The translations under genes were made by a program, and so were the position numbers. Of a stretch of DNA of 64,000 nt, positions 1 through 8,327 are shown piece by piece. How positions within the stretch are numbered: position 1 is the first letter of the stretch; each line of letters begins with the position of its first letter. Source of the stretch: Amycolatopsis arida (lineage in GTDB: Bacteria > Actinomycetota > Actinomycetes > Mycobacteriales > Pseudonocardiaceae); the NCBI RefSeq assembly GCF_900115565.1, contig NZ_FOWW01000003.1, forward strand, positions 310,001 to 374,000. Reading direction: 5' to 3'. A model generated the notes under the pieces. It saw only the letters and a program-made list of their open reading frames with translations, did no database searches and had not been told where the DNA came from.

Positions 1-132
1 CTGAGCTGAGACCCATATAATATGCTCATCATATTATCTGGCCTCCACGATAACCATAACGGTCCCAACGGCCCGTGGCGACCAGACCAGGGCCGTCCGG
101 CACCGTGCCGCCCACCGGCCGAAGGGGCCGCC

Positions 133-483
133 ATGGCCACCGTCTCTACCGTCGTCACCGCGCTGGCCGTCGCCGCCAACGGCTTCTCCGGCGTCGTGGC
201 GCTGTTCCACTTCGGCCCGATTCGTCCGGCGATGGCCAGGGCCGGCGTGCCCGAGTCGTGGCTGACCTTCCCGATCGGCACGCTCAAGACGGCGGGCGCC
301 GCCGGCCTGCTGGCCGGGCTCCTCGGCGTCCTGCTGGTCGGCACGGCCGCGGCCGTCGGTCTCGTCCTGTTCTTCGTCCGCGCCGTCCACACCCACCTGC
401 TGGCCGGCGACTACTCCGTCCAGTTCGGACTGGCGAACGCCTTCCTCCTGCTGAACGTCGCCACGCTCGTGCTGAACCTCTAG
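133..483 (+). CDS. DoxX-like small integral membrane protein
   Basis: Predicted 116-residue protein with four hydrophobic segments (about residues 5-25, 47-68, 70-86 and 96-115), the size and layout of the DoxX-like family. Members are four-helix inner-membrane proteins, some linked to quinone or redox stress; no substrate can be deduced here. I chose the ATG at 133, preceded by GAAGGGG, over an upstream ATG at 22 because the extra N-terminus is polar, proline-rich and unlike the family. Its stop codon shares the tetranucleotide CTAG with the stop of the convergent M20 gene. Confidence 0.75.
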   Translation: MATVSTVVTALAVAANGFSGVVALFHFGPIRPAMARAGVPESWLTFPIGTLKTAGAAGLLAGLLGVLLVGTAAAVGLVLFFVRAVHTHLLAGDYSVQFGLANAFLLLNVATLVLNL

Positions 484-1814
484 CTCGTGCCGTCCGACTC
501 GAAGAAGGTCGGCACGTCCAGCGGTCCGCCGGCGGCGGCGAACTCCTCGTGCGTCGCGGCGCGCAGGTCGGCGTCGGCGAGGTAGTCCGCGGCGGTGAGC
601 GCCAGGCCGAGCGCGCCGTCGGCCACCGCCCGGTCGCCGGCGGGCGACCCCGCTGCGGCGGCGAACTCGGCGGTGTGCAGGGCGACCGTGGGCTCGGAGA
701 CCGCGATCATCGGGTGGATGGCCGGCAGCCGGTAGGACAGGTTCCCGAGGTCCGTCGAGCCGGTGATGAAGTCCGGCACCACCCCGGGCGGCAGCGGCGC
801 GCGGCCACACACCCGCTGGTTGACCGTCCACCGGGCGGCGAGCGTGGTGTTGAACCGGATCGGCAGGTAGGCCGGCTGCTCGTCCCACACCAACTCCACC
901 CCGCAGCCGGCGGCCTGCGCGGCGCCGCGGGCGACGGCGGCCATCCGCTCGGCGAGGTCGCGCAGCGTCTCCGGGCGCATCGAGCGGACGTAGAACAAGA
1001 GCGCGGCGCGGTCGGGCACCATGTTGGCCCGCGAGCCGCCGTCGGTGAAGACGCCGTGCACCCGGTCGCCGGGCGGGAGGTGCTGGCGCAGCGCGGCCAC
1101 GCCCTGGTAGGCGGCGACCGCGGCGTCGAGCGCGTTGCGTCCCATGAACGGCTGGGCGGCGGAGTGCGCGGTGACCCCGGTGAAGATCATCTCGAGCTGG
1201 CGGCGGCCGAGGAACGGGTGCAGCGCGATGTCGTGGCCGAACGGGTGGAGCATGAGCACGGCGTCGACGTCGTCGAACACACCGGCCCTGGCGAGGGTCT
1301 CCTTGCCGCCGCCGCCCTCCTCCGCCGGCGTGCCGACGAGCGAGATCCGGCCGCCGAGCCGGTCCAGCACGGGCGCGACGCCGAGGAACGCGCCAACCGC
1401 GGTGGCGCAGATGATGTTGTGCCCACAGCCGTGGCCGACGCCGGGCAGCGCGTCGTACTCGGCGAGGACCGCGACGTGCGGGCCGGACGTGCCGGCCGTG
1501 ACCCGCAGCGCGGTGTCCAGCCCGCCGACGCCCACCCGCGCGGGGTGGCCGTGCGCGGCGAGCAGCGTCGCGACGGCACCGGCCGAGCGGTGCTCGGTGA
1601 AGCCGGTCTCCGGGTGGGCGTGCAGGTCGCGGCTGAGCGCGACCAGCTCGTCCCGGCGCGCGGCGACCTCGGCGGTGACCCGGTCGCGCAGGTCGTCGGG
1701 GGCGCCGCGGTGGTCCGAGGTGAGGGGTTGGGCGCGCCGCACGGCGTCGGCGGTCTCGGCGGTGAGCGCGCGGAGGTAGCTGTCGTCCGGGGGCACGGGG
1801 CTGGTGGCGGTCAC
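480..1814 (-). CDS. M20 family amidohydrolase / metallopeptidase
   Basis: 444-residue cytoplasmic zinc hydrolase of the M20D (AbgB/aminoacylase-like) type. Visible motifs are HAHPETGF near residue 66, the metal-binding stretch EYDALPGVGHGCGHN near 120-134, GTPAEEGGGG with the catalytic and metal acidic pair, and the dimerisation-domain motif HSAAQPF. The family cleaves amide bonds of N-acylated or p-aminobenzoyl amino acids; the exact substrate is unknown. I chose the GTG at 1814; the open frame continues upstream to 2030 but that part runs into repeat DNA and has no domain similarity. It converges on the DoxX-like gene with a 4-bp overlap and stands alone, with a 1.1-kb gap upstream. Confidence 0.85.
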   Translation of the reverse strand: MTATSPVPPDDSYLRALTAETADAVRRAQPLTSDHRGAPDDLRDRVTAEVAARRDELVALSRDLHAHPETGFTEHRSAGAVATLLAAHGHPARVGVGGLDTALRVTAGTSGPHVAVLAEYDALPGVGHGCGHNIICATAVGAFLGVAPVLDRLGGRISLVGTPAEEGGGGKETLARAGVFDDVDAVLMLHPFGHDIALHPFLGRRQLEMIFTGVTAHSAAQPFMGRNALDAAVAAYQGVAALRQHLPPGDRVHGVFTDGGSRANMVPDRAALLFYVRSMRPETLRDLAERMAAVARGAAQAAGCGVELVWDEQPAYLPIRFNTTLAARWTVNQRVCGRAPLPPGVVPDFITGSTDLGNLSYRLPAIHPMIAVSEPTVALHTAEFAAAAGSPAGDRAVADGALGLALTAADYLADADLRAATHEEFAAAGGPLDVPTFFESDGTS

Positions 1815-1914
1815 CTGCCGCACCCTAACGGTGTGCCCGGGGTTCGGCGACGAGCTCCAGCGCGGGGTGGTCCACATCGGCGTGCCGCGGCAGCTGTTTC
1901 GCCGCGCCTGATCG

Positions 1915-2635
1915 GTGTTGCCCAGGTGGCAACGTTCCGGGCCACGCCGTCCGGCCGGACCAGGGCTTCCGTACTCGGCGGTGCCGCGGGCACATGCACC
2001 GGGGGCAACGCAACACCCACCAGGGCGCACGTGCCGGGCACCTCAGCGGGCTCGGTGCTGGTGCCCCGCGTGCCGAGTTGCGCATCGGGCAAGTCCATCG
2101 GCACGGTTCCGCCCGCTCACCTGCTCCGAACGCGAGTGGGCCAGCGAATGCACTTGCCCGACAGGCAAGCAACCACCCACCAGGATGTGAGCCGCGTCCG
2201 AGTGGCGGCCTTGCCCGCCCGGCAACGTCAGCGACCGCCTCTTCGCGCCCCAGCAGCGAGAACGACGAGACACGCCCGACAAGCGGTTGCCGCCCTGGCA
2301 CGCAAGCACCCCGATCCGATACCCCTCCGACTCCGCCTGGTCGGTCTTGCCCACCAGGCAACGCGTAGCGACCACCTCCTGGTACTCGACGAGGGAGAAC
2401 GGCCAGGCAGGGTCCGGCAAGCACTTGCCTCTCCGGCAGGCACGCGCTCGATCCGGTACTCCTCCGGCCACCCCTTGGTCGAGCTTGCCCACCCGGCAAC
2501 GCCACCCGCTACCTTCTCGCCGCTCACCAGCCAGGACGAGGCTCACCCCCGAGAAGCACTTGCCCTCCCGGCACGCAAGCGCCGGATCGGGTGCTTCCGC
2601 GCCGCGCCTGGCCGGCGTTGCCCCGGCGGCAACAC
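1915..2635. repeat. Alternating palindrome array TTGCC-N5-GGCA(A), nine copies
   Basis: Nine short palindromes with exactly five spacer bases begin at 1918, 2154, 2211, 2287, 2347, 2425, 2485, 2560 and 2618. From 2154 on, start-to-start distances are 57, 76, 60, 78, 60, 75 and 58, so two unit types alternate in a degenerate 132-139 bp super-repeat. Type A (2211, 2347, 2485, 2618) has full GGCAA arms. Type B (2287, 2425, 2560) has GGCA and is usually followed by CGCAAG, allowing an alternative CTTGC/GCAAG pairing. Non-palindromic flanks are also related between units. The stretch 1815-2947 has no credible gene; long frames through it are repeat translations. Function unknown. Confidence 0.85.
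2002..2020 (+). repeat. 19-bp direct repeat, left copy
   Basis: GGGGCAACGCAACACCCAC at 2002-2020 recurs exactly at 2704-2722, 702 bp away. The two copies bracket most of the TTGCC-N5-GGCAA palindrome array and may mark duplication boundaries. Confidence 0.8.
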
Positions 2636-2703
2636 CGCGGCTCGCTCCTCCTCGCCCGACCAGCGCACCCGCACCGGCAGCGCCCGCAACGCACCTGCGG
2701 CCG

Positions 2704-2722
2704 GGGCAACGCAACACCCACA
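2704..2722 (+). repeat. 19-bp direct repeat, right copy
   Basis: Exact copy of the 19 bases at 2002-2020, on the other side of the palindrome array. Further right, 2723-2947 holds no gene and only scattered GCAACACC-like fragments. Confidence 0.8.
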
Positions 2723-2947
2723 CGGACGACAGAAAGTCGCGCTGGAACGGTCCCGCCTCCTGTCGCAGGAAACTCACCGCGCGGAAACCGATCGGTGAGG
2801 ACAGCCGCACGCAGGACCGCAACCCCGACACCCGAAGCCGGGTACGGCAGCGCGTGTTCCGAACCCTGCGGGCCTTGTTGCCGAAGCTCCTCCCCGAGCA
2901 CCCCTGACCTGCCACCGCACCCGCGCGGGCAACACCCGCCGGAACGA

Positions 2948-3607
2948 TCAGGCGCGAAGCTCCGGTGGGATGAGACCGGCCTCGTGGGCGACGATGGCCG
3001 CCTGCACCCGGTTGCGGACGTCGAGTCGCTCGAGGACGGTGGAGACGTACACCTTCACGGTGCCCTCCACCACGTGCAGCCGCCTGGCGATCTCCGCGTT
3101 GGACAGACCGGCGCCGACCAGCCCGAGCACCTCGCGCTCCCGGCCGGTCAGCCCACCGACCCGCTCCACCGCGCGCGGCCGCGGCCCGGCACCGGCCAGC
3201 TGGTCCACCACCCGCCGGGCGACCGCCGGCGAGAGGTAGGCGGCACCGGCCGCCACCGCGCGCACCCCGGCGATGATGTCGTGCGGGTCCCCGGTCTTCA
3301 GCACGAACCCGCTCGCCCCTTCCCCGAGCGCGCGGGAGATGTAGGCGTCGTCGGCGAACGTCGTGAGGACCAGCACGGCCGTCGCGGTGGTCAGCCGACG
3401 GAGCTCCGCGGCCGCGTCCAGCCCGTCGAGCTCCGGCATGCGGATGTCGAGCACGGCCACGTCCGGCCGGTGGGCCAGCACCAGGTCCACCGCCTCCCGA
3501 CCGGTGCCCGCCTCGCCGACGACCTCGACGTCGTCCGCCGCGGCCAGCACCGCGCGGACCCCCATGCGCACGACCGTCTCGTCGTCGGCGAGCACCACGC
3601 GGATCAT
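2948..3607 (-). CDS. NarL/LuxR-family response regulator
   Basis: 219 residues. Receiver domain about 1-120 with the acidic pocket D8-D9, phosphoacceptor D54 in VLDIRMPELDG and a conserved Lys near 103 (VLKTGDP). The C-terminal LuxR-type helix-turn-helix (about 150-212) contains LTGREREVLGLVGAGLSN. It should bind promoter DNA when phosphorylated by the kinase encoded immediately upstream in the same direction (stop of kinase to this ATG about 20 bp, so co-transcribed). The ATG at 3607 was preferred over an upstream in-frame start because it begins exactly at the conserved MIRVVLADD. Target genes are not apparent. Confidence 0.92.
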   Translation of the reverse strand: MIRVVLADDETVVRMGVRAVLAAADDVEVVGEAGTGREAVDLVLAHRPDVAVLDIRMPELDGLDAAAELRRLTTATAVLVLTTFADDAYISRALGEGASGFVLKTGDPHDIIAGVRAVAAGAAYLSPAVARRVVDQLAGAGPRPRAVERVGGLTGREREVLGLVGAGLSNAEIARRLHVVEGTVKVYVSTVLERLDVRNRVQAAIVAHEAGLIPPELRA

Positions 3608-3627
3608 GCCCGCATCATCGCCGGCGG

Positions 3628-5826
3628 TCACGGGTCGCGGACGAGCAGGGCCTTGTCCACCAGCCGCCCGTCCCGGAAACACAGCCGGTAGAGGTCGTCG
3701 CGGCGCCCGTCGAACGGGTTCGGGTGGGTGCTGTAGTACCGGCAGCTCGACCGGGGCGGCGCGGGCGGCACACCGCCCGGCGCGTCCACCCGAGTGTGCA
3801 CGGGCAGCACGGCGGCCACCTCGGACTCGGGCTGGCCGAGACGCAGCCGCGCGTAGTCGGCGGGCGCGAGCACCGAGGTCGCCGCGTCGAAGACGCGGTA
3901 CCCGAGTGCGCTGACGACGATGCCGGCGGACACCCCGAGGGTCAGCAGCACGGTTCGCCGCGCGCTGTGCCGCACCTGTCGCTCCACCCGCCGGCGCCGC
4001 TCGCGGGTCACCAGCGCGGGGGCGGCCGCGGTGACCGCTCTGGCCGGCAGGTGCGCGGTGACCTCGAAGCCGCCGTCCGCGCGGGGCTCGGCGGCGAACC
4101 GGCCACCGACGAGCGTCACGCGCTCGGCCAGCCCGACCAGCCCGTTCCCGCCGCCCACGACGTCCCGCGGGGGCTCCGCGGCGGGGCCGTTGCGGACCAC
4201 GAGATCGAGACCGCCGGCCGAGCGGGCGAGCCGTACCGTGACCGCGGCGCCAGGGGCGTGCTTGACCGCGTTCGTGATCGCCTCGGTGACCACGCGATGC
4301 ACGGTGCGGGCGATCACCGGATCCGCCGGAGCCTCATCGACGTCGCCGGCCAGCTCCGCCCGCAACCCGGACCGGCGGGCCCGCTCGACGACCTCCGCCA
4401 CCGTCTCGACCGGCTCGTCCAGCTCGGCGCGCAGCAACCGGACCACGTCGGCCAGCCGTTCGGCCGCCGCGGTGACGCCGGACCTGGCCGCCCTGGCCGC
4501 GTCGCGGTGCTCCGCCGGCAACGTGGGAGCGACCTCCAGCGCGCCGACCCGCAACGCCGCCCGCGCCAGCTCGTGCCCCACCAGATCGTGCATCTCGGCG
4601 GCGAGTCGGGTGCGTTCCCGCATCCGGGCCTGCTCGGCCTCCCGCTCCAACCACTCGGCGCGGTCCCACCCGGCCCGGACCAGCTCCGCGAACCGGCGCC
4701 GGTACCGCCCGACCGACCAGGGCACGACGGCGAACAGCGCGGTGCCGGCGAGGGTGGCCAGCACGGTGTCCGCCCCGCCGGTCGCGACGAGCGCTCCGAC
4801 CACCGCGCCGGCCATGGCGACGACCAGGACCACGACACCCCGCTGCGGCGCGGCGGCGTGCCGGCCGGCCAGGAAACCCAGCGCGACGAGCCCCTGGGCC
4901 AGGGTCAGCAGCCCCAGTGCGCTGTCCGACTCCGCACGGGAGAGGAAGCCGACCTGCCACGCCGCGGTGATCAGCACCAGCGCCCCCGCCGGTCGACGCC
5001 GGACCACCAGCACCGCCACCGCGAGCACCACCAGGTACCCCGCCGCCTCCCAGGGCGCCAGCCGGCCGGGCCGCGTGGTGAGCGCGGCCAGGACGACCGG
5101 CAGCGCGGTACCGGCCCACAGGGCCATCGCGCGGGCGGTCGGCATCGGTCGTTCACTTCCGGCTCGGGGCGGTACGACGGTCGGCCCGTCGTGCTCCCAA
5201 GGACCGTGCCCCAGGAGCGCGCCGCCGGCGGTGGTTCCCCGCAGCCGGGAGACGGCCGGGGCCAGTATGCGGGCCGCCACCGGCAGGCTCGCCGCGACCA
5301 CCGCGCCGAGCAGGAGGCCCGCCAGCACGTCGTGCGGGTAGTGCACGCCGGCGACGACCCTGGACGCGGCGGCGAGCACCGCCACGCCGGCGGCGAACCC
5401 GCCGAGGGCCCGGCTCGACCAGAGCACCGCGACGGCCGCGGCGCCGGCGATCGTCGCGTGGTTGCTGGGGAACGACCAGTCACCGAGCTCCGGGCAGGCC
5501 ACGGCCGTGGCGACGTCGCCGAGCACGCGGCACGGCCGGTCCTGCTCCCACAGCCCCTTGACCGTCTCGCTCACCGCGTAGGCGAGCACCGTCACCACCG
5601 GTGCCAGCACGGCGCGGGCCATCACCGCGACCCCACCCGACCGGGCGCGCCACCACAGCACGACGAACAGCACCGCGAACACGCCGAGCACCGCCTCGGT
5701 CGCGAACGCCACGAACGCCCGCAGCGGCTCCGGGCTCGCCGCACCGAGCCCCGCGAGGTCGAGGTACCACTCGGCACTGAGGTCGGGAACGTCCGGGACA
5801 TCCGGAGACCACGCGTATTCCTGCAT
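3628..5826 (-). CDS. PAP2 phosphatase - sensor histidine kinase fusion with C-terminal exported domain
   Basis: One uninterrupted 732-residue frame joins three parts. Residues about 20-210 are a membrane PAP2 phosphatase with K90 and R97 (KGLWEQDRP), the PSNH motif ending at H123, and R156, H162 and D166 in SRVVAGVHYPHD. Residues about 230-375 are several membrane helices, followed by a NarL-type kinase core: phosphoacceptor H413 in EMHDLVGH, N519 in the ATP-binding N-box and GGGNGLVGLAERV. Residues 626-645 form another helix, then an outside tail with RLRLGQPESEVAAVLP, resembling SmpA/OmlA (BamE) repeats. Partner of the response regulator just downstream. The fusion is unusual; two genes would need a stop that is not present. 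Sensing of a lipid phosphate is only an inference. Confidence 0.85.
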   Translation of the reverse strand: MQEYAWSPDVPDVPDLSAEWYLDLAGLGAASPEPLRAFVAFATEAVLGVFAVLFVVLWWRARSGGVAVMARAVLAPVVTVLAYAVSETVKGLWEQDRPCRVLGDVATAVACPELGDWSFPSNHATIAGAAAVAVLWSSRALGGFAAGVAVLAAASRVVAGVHYPHDVLAGLLLGAVVAASLPVAARILAPAVSRLRGTTAGGALLGHGPWEHDGPTVVPPRAGSERPMPTARAMALWAGTALPVVLAALTTRPGRLAPWEAAGYLVVLAVAVLVVRRRPAGALVLITAAWQVGFLSRAESDSALGLLTLAQGLVALGFLAGRHAAAPQRGVVVLVVAMAGAVVGALVATGGADTVLATLAGTALFAVVPWSVGRYRRRFAELVRAGWDRAEWLEREAEQARMRERTRLAAEMHDLVGHELARAALRVGALEVAPTLPAEHRDAARAARSGVTAAAERLADVVRLLRAELDEPVETVAEVVERARRSGLRAELAGDVDEAPADPVIARTVHRVVTEAITNAVKHAPGAAVTVRLARSAGGLDLVVRNGPAAEPPRDVVGGGNGLVGLAERVTLVGGRFAAEPRADGGFEVTAHLPARAVTAAAPALVTRERRRRVERQVRHSARRTVLLTLGVSAGIVVSALGYRVFDAATSVLAPADYARLRLGQPESEVAAVLPVHTRVDAPGGVPPAPPRSSCRYYSTHPNPFDGRRDDLYRLCFRDGRLVDKALLVRDP

Positions 5827-5884
5827 GGACGCGACGCTACGGCGGGCACCGGGCGGCGGACCTCGGCCGAAAGGCACGCGTTCG

Positions 5885-5902
5885 CCCTGCCGTTCGGCAG
5901 GG
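5885..5902. terminator. Hairpin between arfB and the kinase gene
   Basis: CCCTGCCG-TT-CGGCAGGG is a perfect 8-bp stem with a 2-base loop, 40 bp past the arfB stop on the minus strand. Probably the arfB terminator; no T-run follows. It also lies in the kinase leader, so a regulatory role is possible. Confidence 0.5.
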
Positions 5903-5941
5903 ATCGCGGCCCGCCGAACGGCAACCTCCGGACACCGGAGA

Positions 5942-6364
5942 TCAGTCCTCGAGGCGGCGACGCGCTCGCTTCACCTCGGACCGGTGCTTCTTCGCGGCCA
6001 GGCGACGCTCCTTGGCGCCGCGACTGGGCTTGGTCGGCCGGCGTTTCGGGGGCGGCGGCGCCATCGCGGTGCGCAGCACGGCGGCCAGGCGCTCCCTGGC
6101 GGCCTCCCGGTTGGCCAGCTGCGCGCGGTGCTCGCTCGCCACCACGGTGAGCACCCCGTCGACCAGCCGGCCGGACAGCCGACGCAGTACCCGCTCCCGG
6201 AGCTCCTCCGGCAGCGACGGCGAGCCCGCGACGTCGAACGACAGCTCCACCCGCGAGTCGGTGGTGTTCACCCCCTGCCCACCGGGCCCGGAGGAACGGG
6301 AGAACCGCTCCCGCAACTCCCCGGCGGGAATCACCACCCGCGAGCTCACCCGAACGCCGTCCAT
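5942..6364 (-). CDS. arfB: Alternative ribosome-rescue factor / peptidyl-tRNA hydrolase ArfB
   Basis: 140-residue release-factor-like protein with the catalytic SSGPGGQGVNTTDSRVEL stretch near residues 24-41 (GGQ hydrolyses peptidyl-tRNA in the P site) and a basic, proline-containing tail (about 100-140, rich in K and R) that in this family enters the empty mRNA channel of stalled ribosomes. Length matches the family. The ATG at 6364 starts just before the conserved VSSRVVIPAGEL; the longer open frame upstream overlaps a PIN-domain remnant and is not supported. It is transcribed alone toward the kinase gene. Confidence 0.93.
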   Translation of the reverse strand: MDGVRVSSRVVIPAGELRERFSRSSGPGGQGVNTTDSRVELSFDVAGSPSLPEELRERVLRRLSGRLVDGVLTVVASEHRAQLANREAARERLAAVLRTAMAPPPPKRRPTKPSRGAKERRLAAKKHRSEVKRARRRLED

Positions 6365-6421
6365 CAACCCCCATTGTCCCCGCCGATCGCGGCAGCAACG
6401 GAACCTGGTGGTGTGCGTCAT

Positions 6422-6631
6422 GTGTGGATGGCTGGTGGCCATCCCGCTCACCCGGCACCCGTCGTCGAGCTGGTGTCCGGCGCCTGGGCGCGACGGGCCG
6501 ACCTTCGCCTGGTCGACGCGCTCCACGTCGAGCTCGCGGCCCGGCCGCGCGTACCTCTGGTCACCACCGATCATCGGCTGGCGTGGGCGTTCTCGATCGC
6601 CGAGGCGAGCGGTCCGGCCGAGCGCCGGTGA
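6422..6631 (+). pseudogene. Remnant of a PIN-domain (VapC-like) toxin
   Basis: A plus-strand frame ending in TGA at 6629-6631 encodes about 69 residues resembling the C-terminal half of VapC-type PIN ribonucleases: RRADLRLVDALHVELA followed by PRVPLVTTDHRLAWA. Both conserved acidic positions of this half (D in LVDALH and in TTDHRLA) are present, but the N-terminal half with the first catalytic Asp is missing and no antitoxin gene is adjacent. It fills the gap between the divergent arfB and sigma-factor genes. Most likely a decayed fragment. Confidence 0.55.
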
Positions 6632-6644
6632 CGCAGACTGGGGC

Positions 6645-7547
6645 ATGCCCAGCGACGCCTTCGCCACGTTCGAAGCGGAACGGCCACGACTGTTCGGCCT
6701 GGCCTACCGGCTGCTCGGTTCGGCCCACGAGGCGGAGGACGTCGTGCAGGACGCCTTCCTCCGGTGGAACGGCGCGGACCACGTGGTCGACCGGCCGTCC
6801 GCCTGGCTGGCCAAGGTGGTCACCAACCTCGCGCTCAACCGGCTGACCTCGGCGCGCGCCCGCCGCGAGCGCTACGTCGGCCCGTGGTTGCCGGAGCCGG
6901 TGCTGACCACCGGCGACGCACTCGGCCCGGTGGAGACCGCCGAGCAGCGGGAGTCCGTGTCGCTGGCGTTCCTGACGCTGCTGGAACGGCTCACCCCGGC
7001 CGAGCGGGCGGTGTTCGTGCTGCGCGAGGCGTTCGGCCACCCGCACCGCGACATCGCCGAGATCCTGGAGCTGTCCGAGGCCCACTGCCGGCAGCTGCAC
7101 CGGCGGGCCCGCCAGCGGCTCCGGGCGGACGGGCCACGGTTCGACGTCGACCGCGCGGACGCGACCCGGCTGGTCGAGCGGTTCCTGGCGGCGGCCCGCG
7201 ACGGCGACGTCCCCGCGCTGGAGCGGATGCTGGCAGCCGACGCGACGTCGTGGGCCGACGGCGGCGGCCGGGTGGGCACCGCGCGCCGCCCGATCCTCGG
7301 CCGCGAGCGGGTCGCCCGGTACCTCGCCGGTGCGGTGACCCGGTTCGGGGCCGGCATCGCGCTCGAGATCACCGAGGTCAACGGCTGCCCCGCGGCGGTC
7401 GGCTGGGCCGGCGGGACGGTGGTCGGGGTGCTGGTCCCGGAGCTGGCCGAAGGGCGCGTCGCCGCGCTGCGGATCGTCGCCAACCCGGAGAAGTTGCGGT
7501 TCCTGTCCCGGCAGCTGTCACGTTCCGCGGGCCCGTCCGGTTCGTAG
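6645..7547 (+). CDS. sigJ: SigJ-type (ECF41-like) RNA polymerase sigma factor
   Basis: 300 residues. Sigma-2 region about 10-75 (RLFGLAYRLLGSAHEAEDVVQDAFLRW spans the core-binding helix, of which AEDVVQDAF is typical), sigma-4 helix-turn-helix about 110-160 (LTPAERAVFVLREAFGH), then a SnoaL-like domain about 175-290 with SWADGGGR and the terminal motif VANPEKL. In ECF41 factors this domain replaces a separate anti-sigma factor and controls activity; its ligand is unknown. The ATG at 6645 is used because it begins at the usual N-terminus; the frame is open far upstream without similarity. Two genes in the same direction follow within 30 bp, suggesting an operon or autoregulated target genes. 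Confidence 0.9.
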   Translation: MPSDAFATFEAERPRLFGLAYRLLGSAHEAEDVVQDAFLRWNGADHVVDRPSAWLAKVVTNLALNRLTSARARRERYVGPWLPEPVLTTGDALGPVETAEQRESVSLAFLTLLERLTPAERAVFVLREAFGHPHRDIAEILELSEAHCRQLHRRARQRLRADGPRFDVDRADATRLVERFLAAARDGDVPALERMLAADATSWADGGGRVGTARRPILGRERVARYLAGAVTRFGAGIALEITEVNGCPAAVGWAGGTVVGVLVPELAEGRVAALRIVANPEKLRFLSRQLSRSAGPSGS

Positions 7548-7571
7548 GGGCGTGACCGAAAGGAGGCGCCC

Positions 7572-8327
7572 GTGATCGTGGTGACGGGTGGGACCGGGCT
7601 GCTCGGCCGGCGGGTAATCGAGCGGCTGGTGACCGAAGGACAGGACGTGCGGGTGCTGAGCCGGCGCCCGCGGCCGGCCGGCGAGGGCGGCCGGTACGCA
7701 TGGGCGACCGCCGACCTGGGCACCGCGGACGGGGTTGTCCACTGCGCCACGGCGGTCAGCCGGCGCGGCGAGCCCCGGCTGGCCGAGCGGCTGGTCGAGG
7801 CGGCCAGGCGGGCCGGGACGGCGCACCTGGTGTACGTCTCCATCGTCGGCGTCGACCGCGTCCCGCTGCCCTACTACCAGGGCAAGCTCGCGGCGGAACG
7901 GGTCATCGCGGGGTCCGGCCTCCCGTACACGATCCTGCGCGCCACGCAGTTCCACGACCTGCTCCGAACCCTGTTCGCCAAGGCGGCCCCGCTGCCGGTC
8001 CTGCCGGTGCCCGACCTGTGCTTCCAGCCGGTCGACGTCGGCGAGGTGGCCGACCGGCTGGCCGAGCTCGCCACCGGCGAACCGGCCGGCCGAGCCCCGG
8101 ACGTGGCCGGGCCGCGGGTCCGTGCGGCCCGGGACCTCGCCGCGGTGTTCCTCCGGGCCACCGGCCGCCGGCGCCCGCTGCTCCCGGTCCGGCTGCCCGG
8201 ACGGGTCTTCCGCGCCTACCGCGCCGGTGGGCATCTCGCGCCGGACCGCGCGGTCGGCACGATCACCTTCGAGGATCACCTCGCCGCGCACCCGGCGCCG
8301 CTCGGCTCCTACCGGGGGCAGCGATGA
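7572..8327 (+). CDS. NAD(P)-binding NmrA/SDR-like oxidoreductase
   Basis: 251 residues starting with a Rossmann nucleotide-binding motif, VTGGTGLLGRRV (residues 4-15), followed by an atypical SDR/NmrA fold (VYVSIVGVDRVPLPYYQGK near 93-110, where YxxxK is replaced by a YYxxK arrangement). The GTG at 7572 has an exemplary AAAGGAGG site. It follows the SigJ-type gene by 24 bp and overlaps the next membrane-protein gene by ATGA, so the three are probably co-transcribed. ECF41 factors are often next to such redox genes. Substrate unknown. Confidence 0.85.
   Translation: MIVVTGGTGLLGRRVIERLVTEGQDVRVLSRRPRPAGEGGRYAWATADLGTADGVVHCATAVSRRGEPRLAERLVEAARRAGTAHLVYVSIVGVDRVPLPYYQGKLAAERVIAGSGLPYTILRATQFHDLLRTLFAKAAPLPVLPVPDLCFQPVDVGEVADRLAELATGEPAGRAPDVAGPRVRAARDLAAVFLRATGRRRPLLPVRLPGRVFRAYRAGGHLAPDRAVGTITFEDHLAAHPAPLGSYRGQR

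Noticed and set aside
1915-2635. CRISPR array
   Set aside because: Units differ too much, spacing alternates, 'spacers' are themselves related, and no cas genes are present.
75-2798. A 907-residue plus-strand open frame
   Set aside because: Antisense shadow of the M20 gene continued by the palindrome array; low-complexity Arg/Gly composition, no domain, no ribosome site.
2043-2915. A 290-residue minus-strand frame through the palindrome array with repeats such as CLVGKTDQ and CRVGKLDQ
   Set aside because: Unit spacing is not a constant multiple of three, there is no ribosome site, and the DNA palindromes explain the repeats better than a protein.
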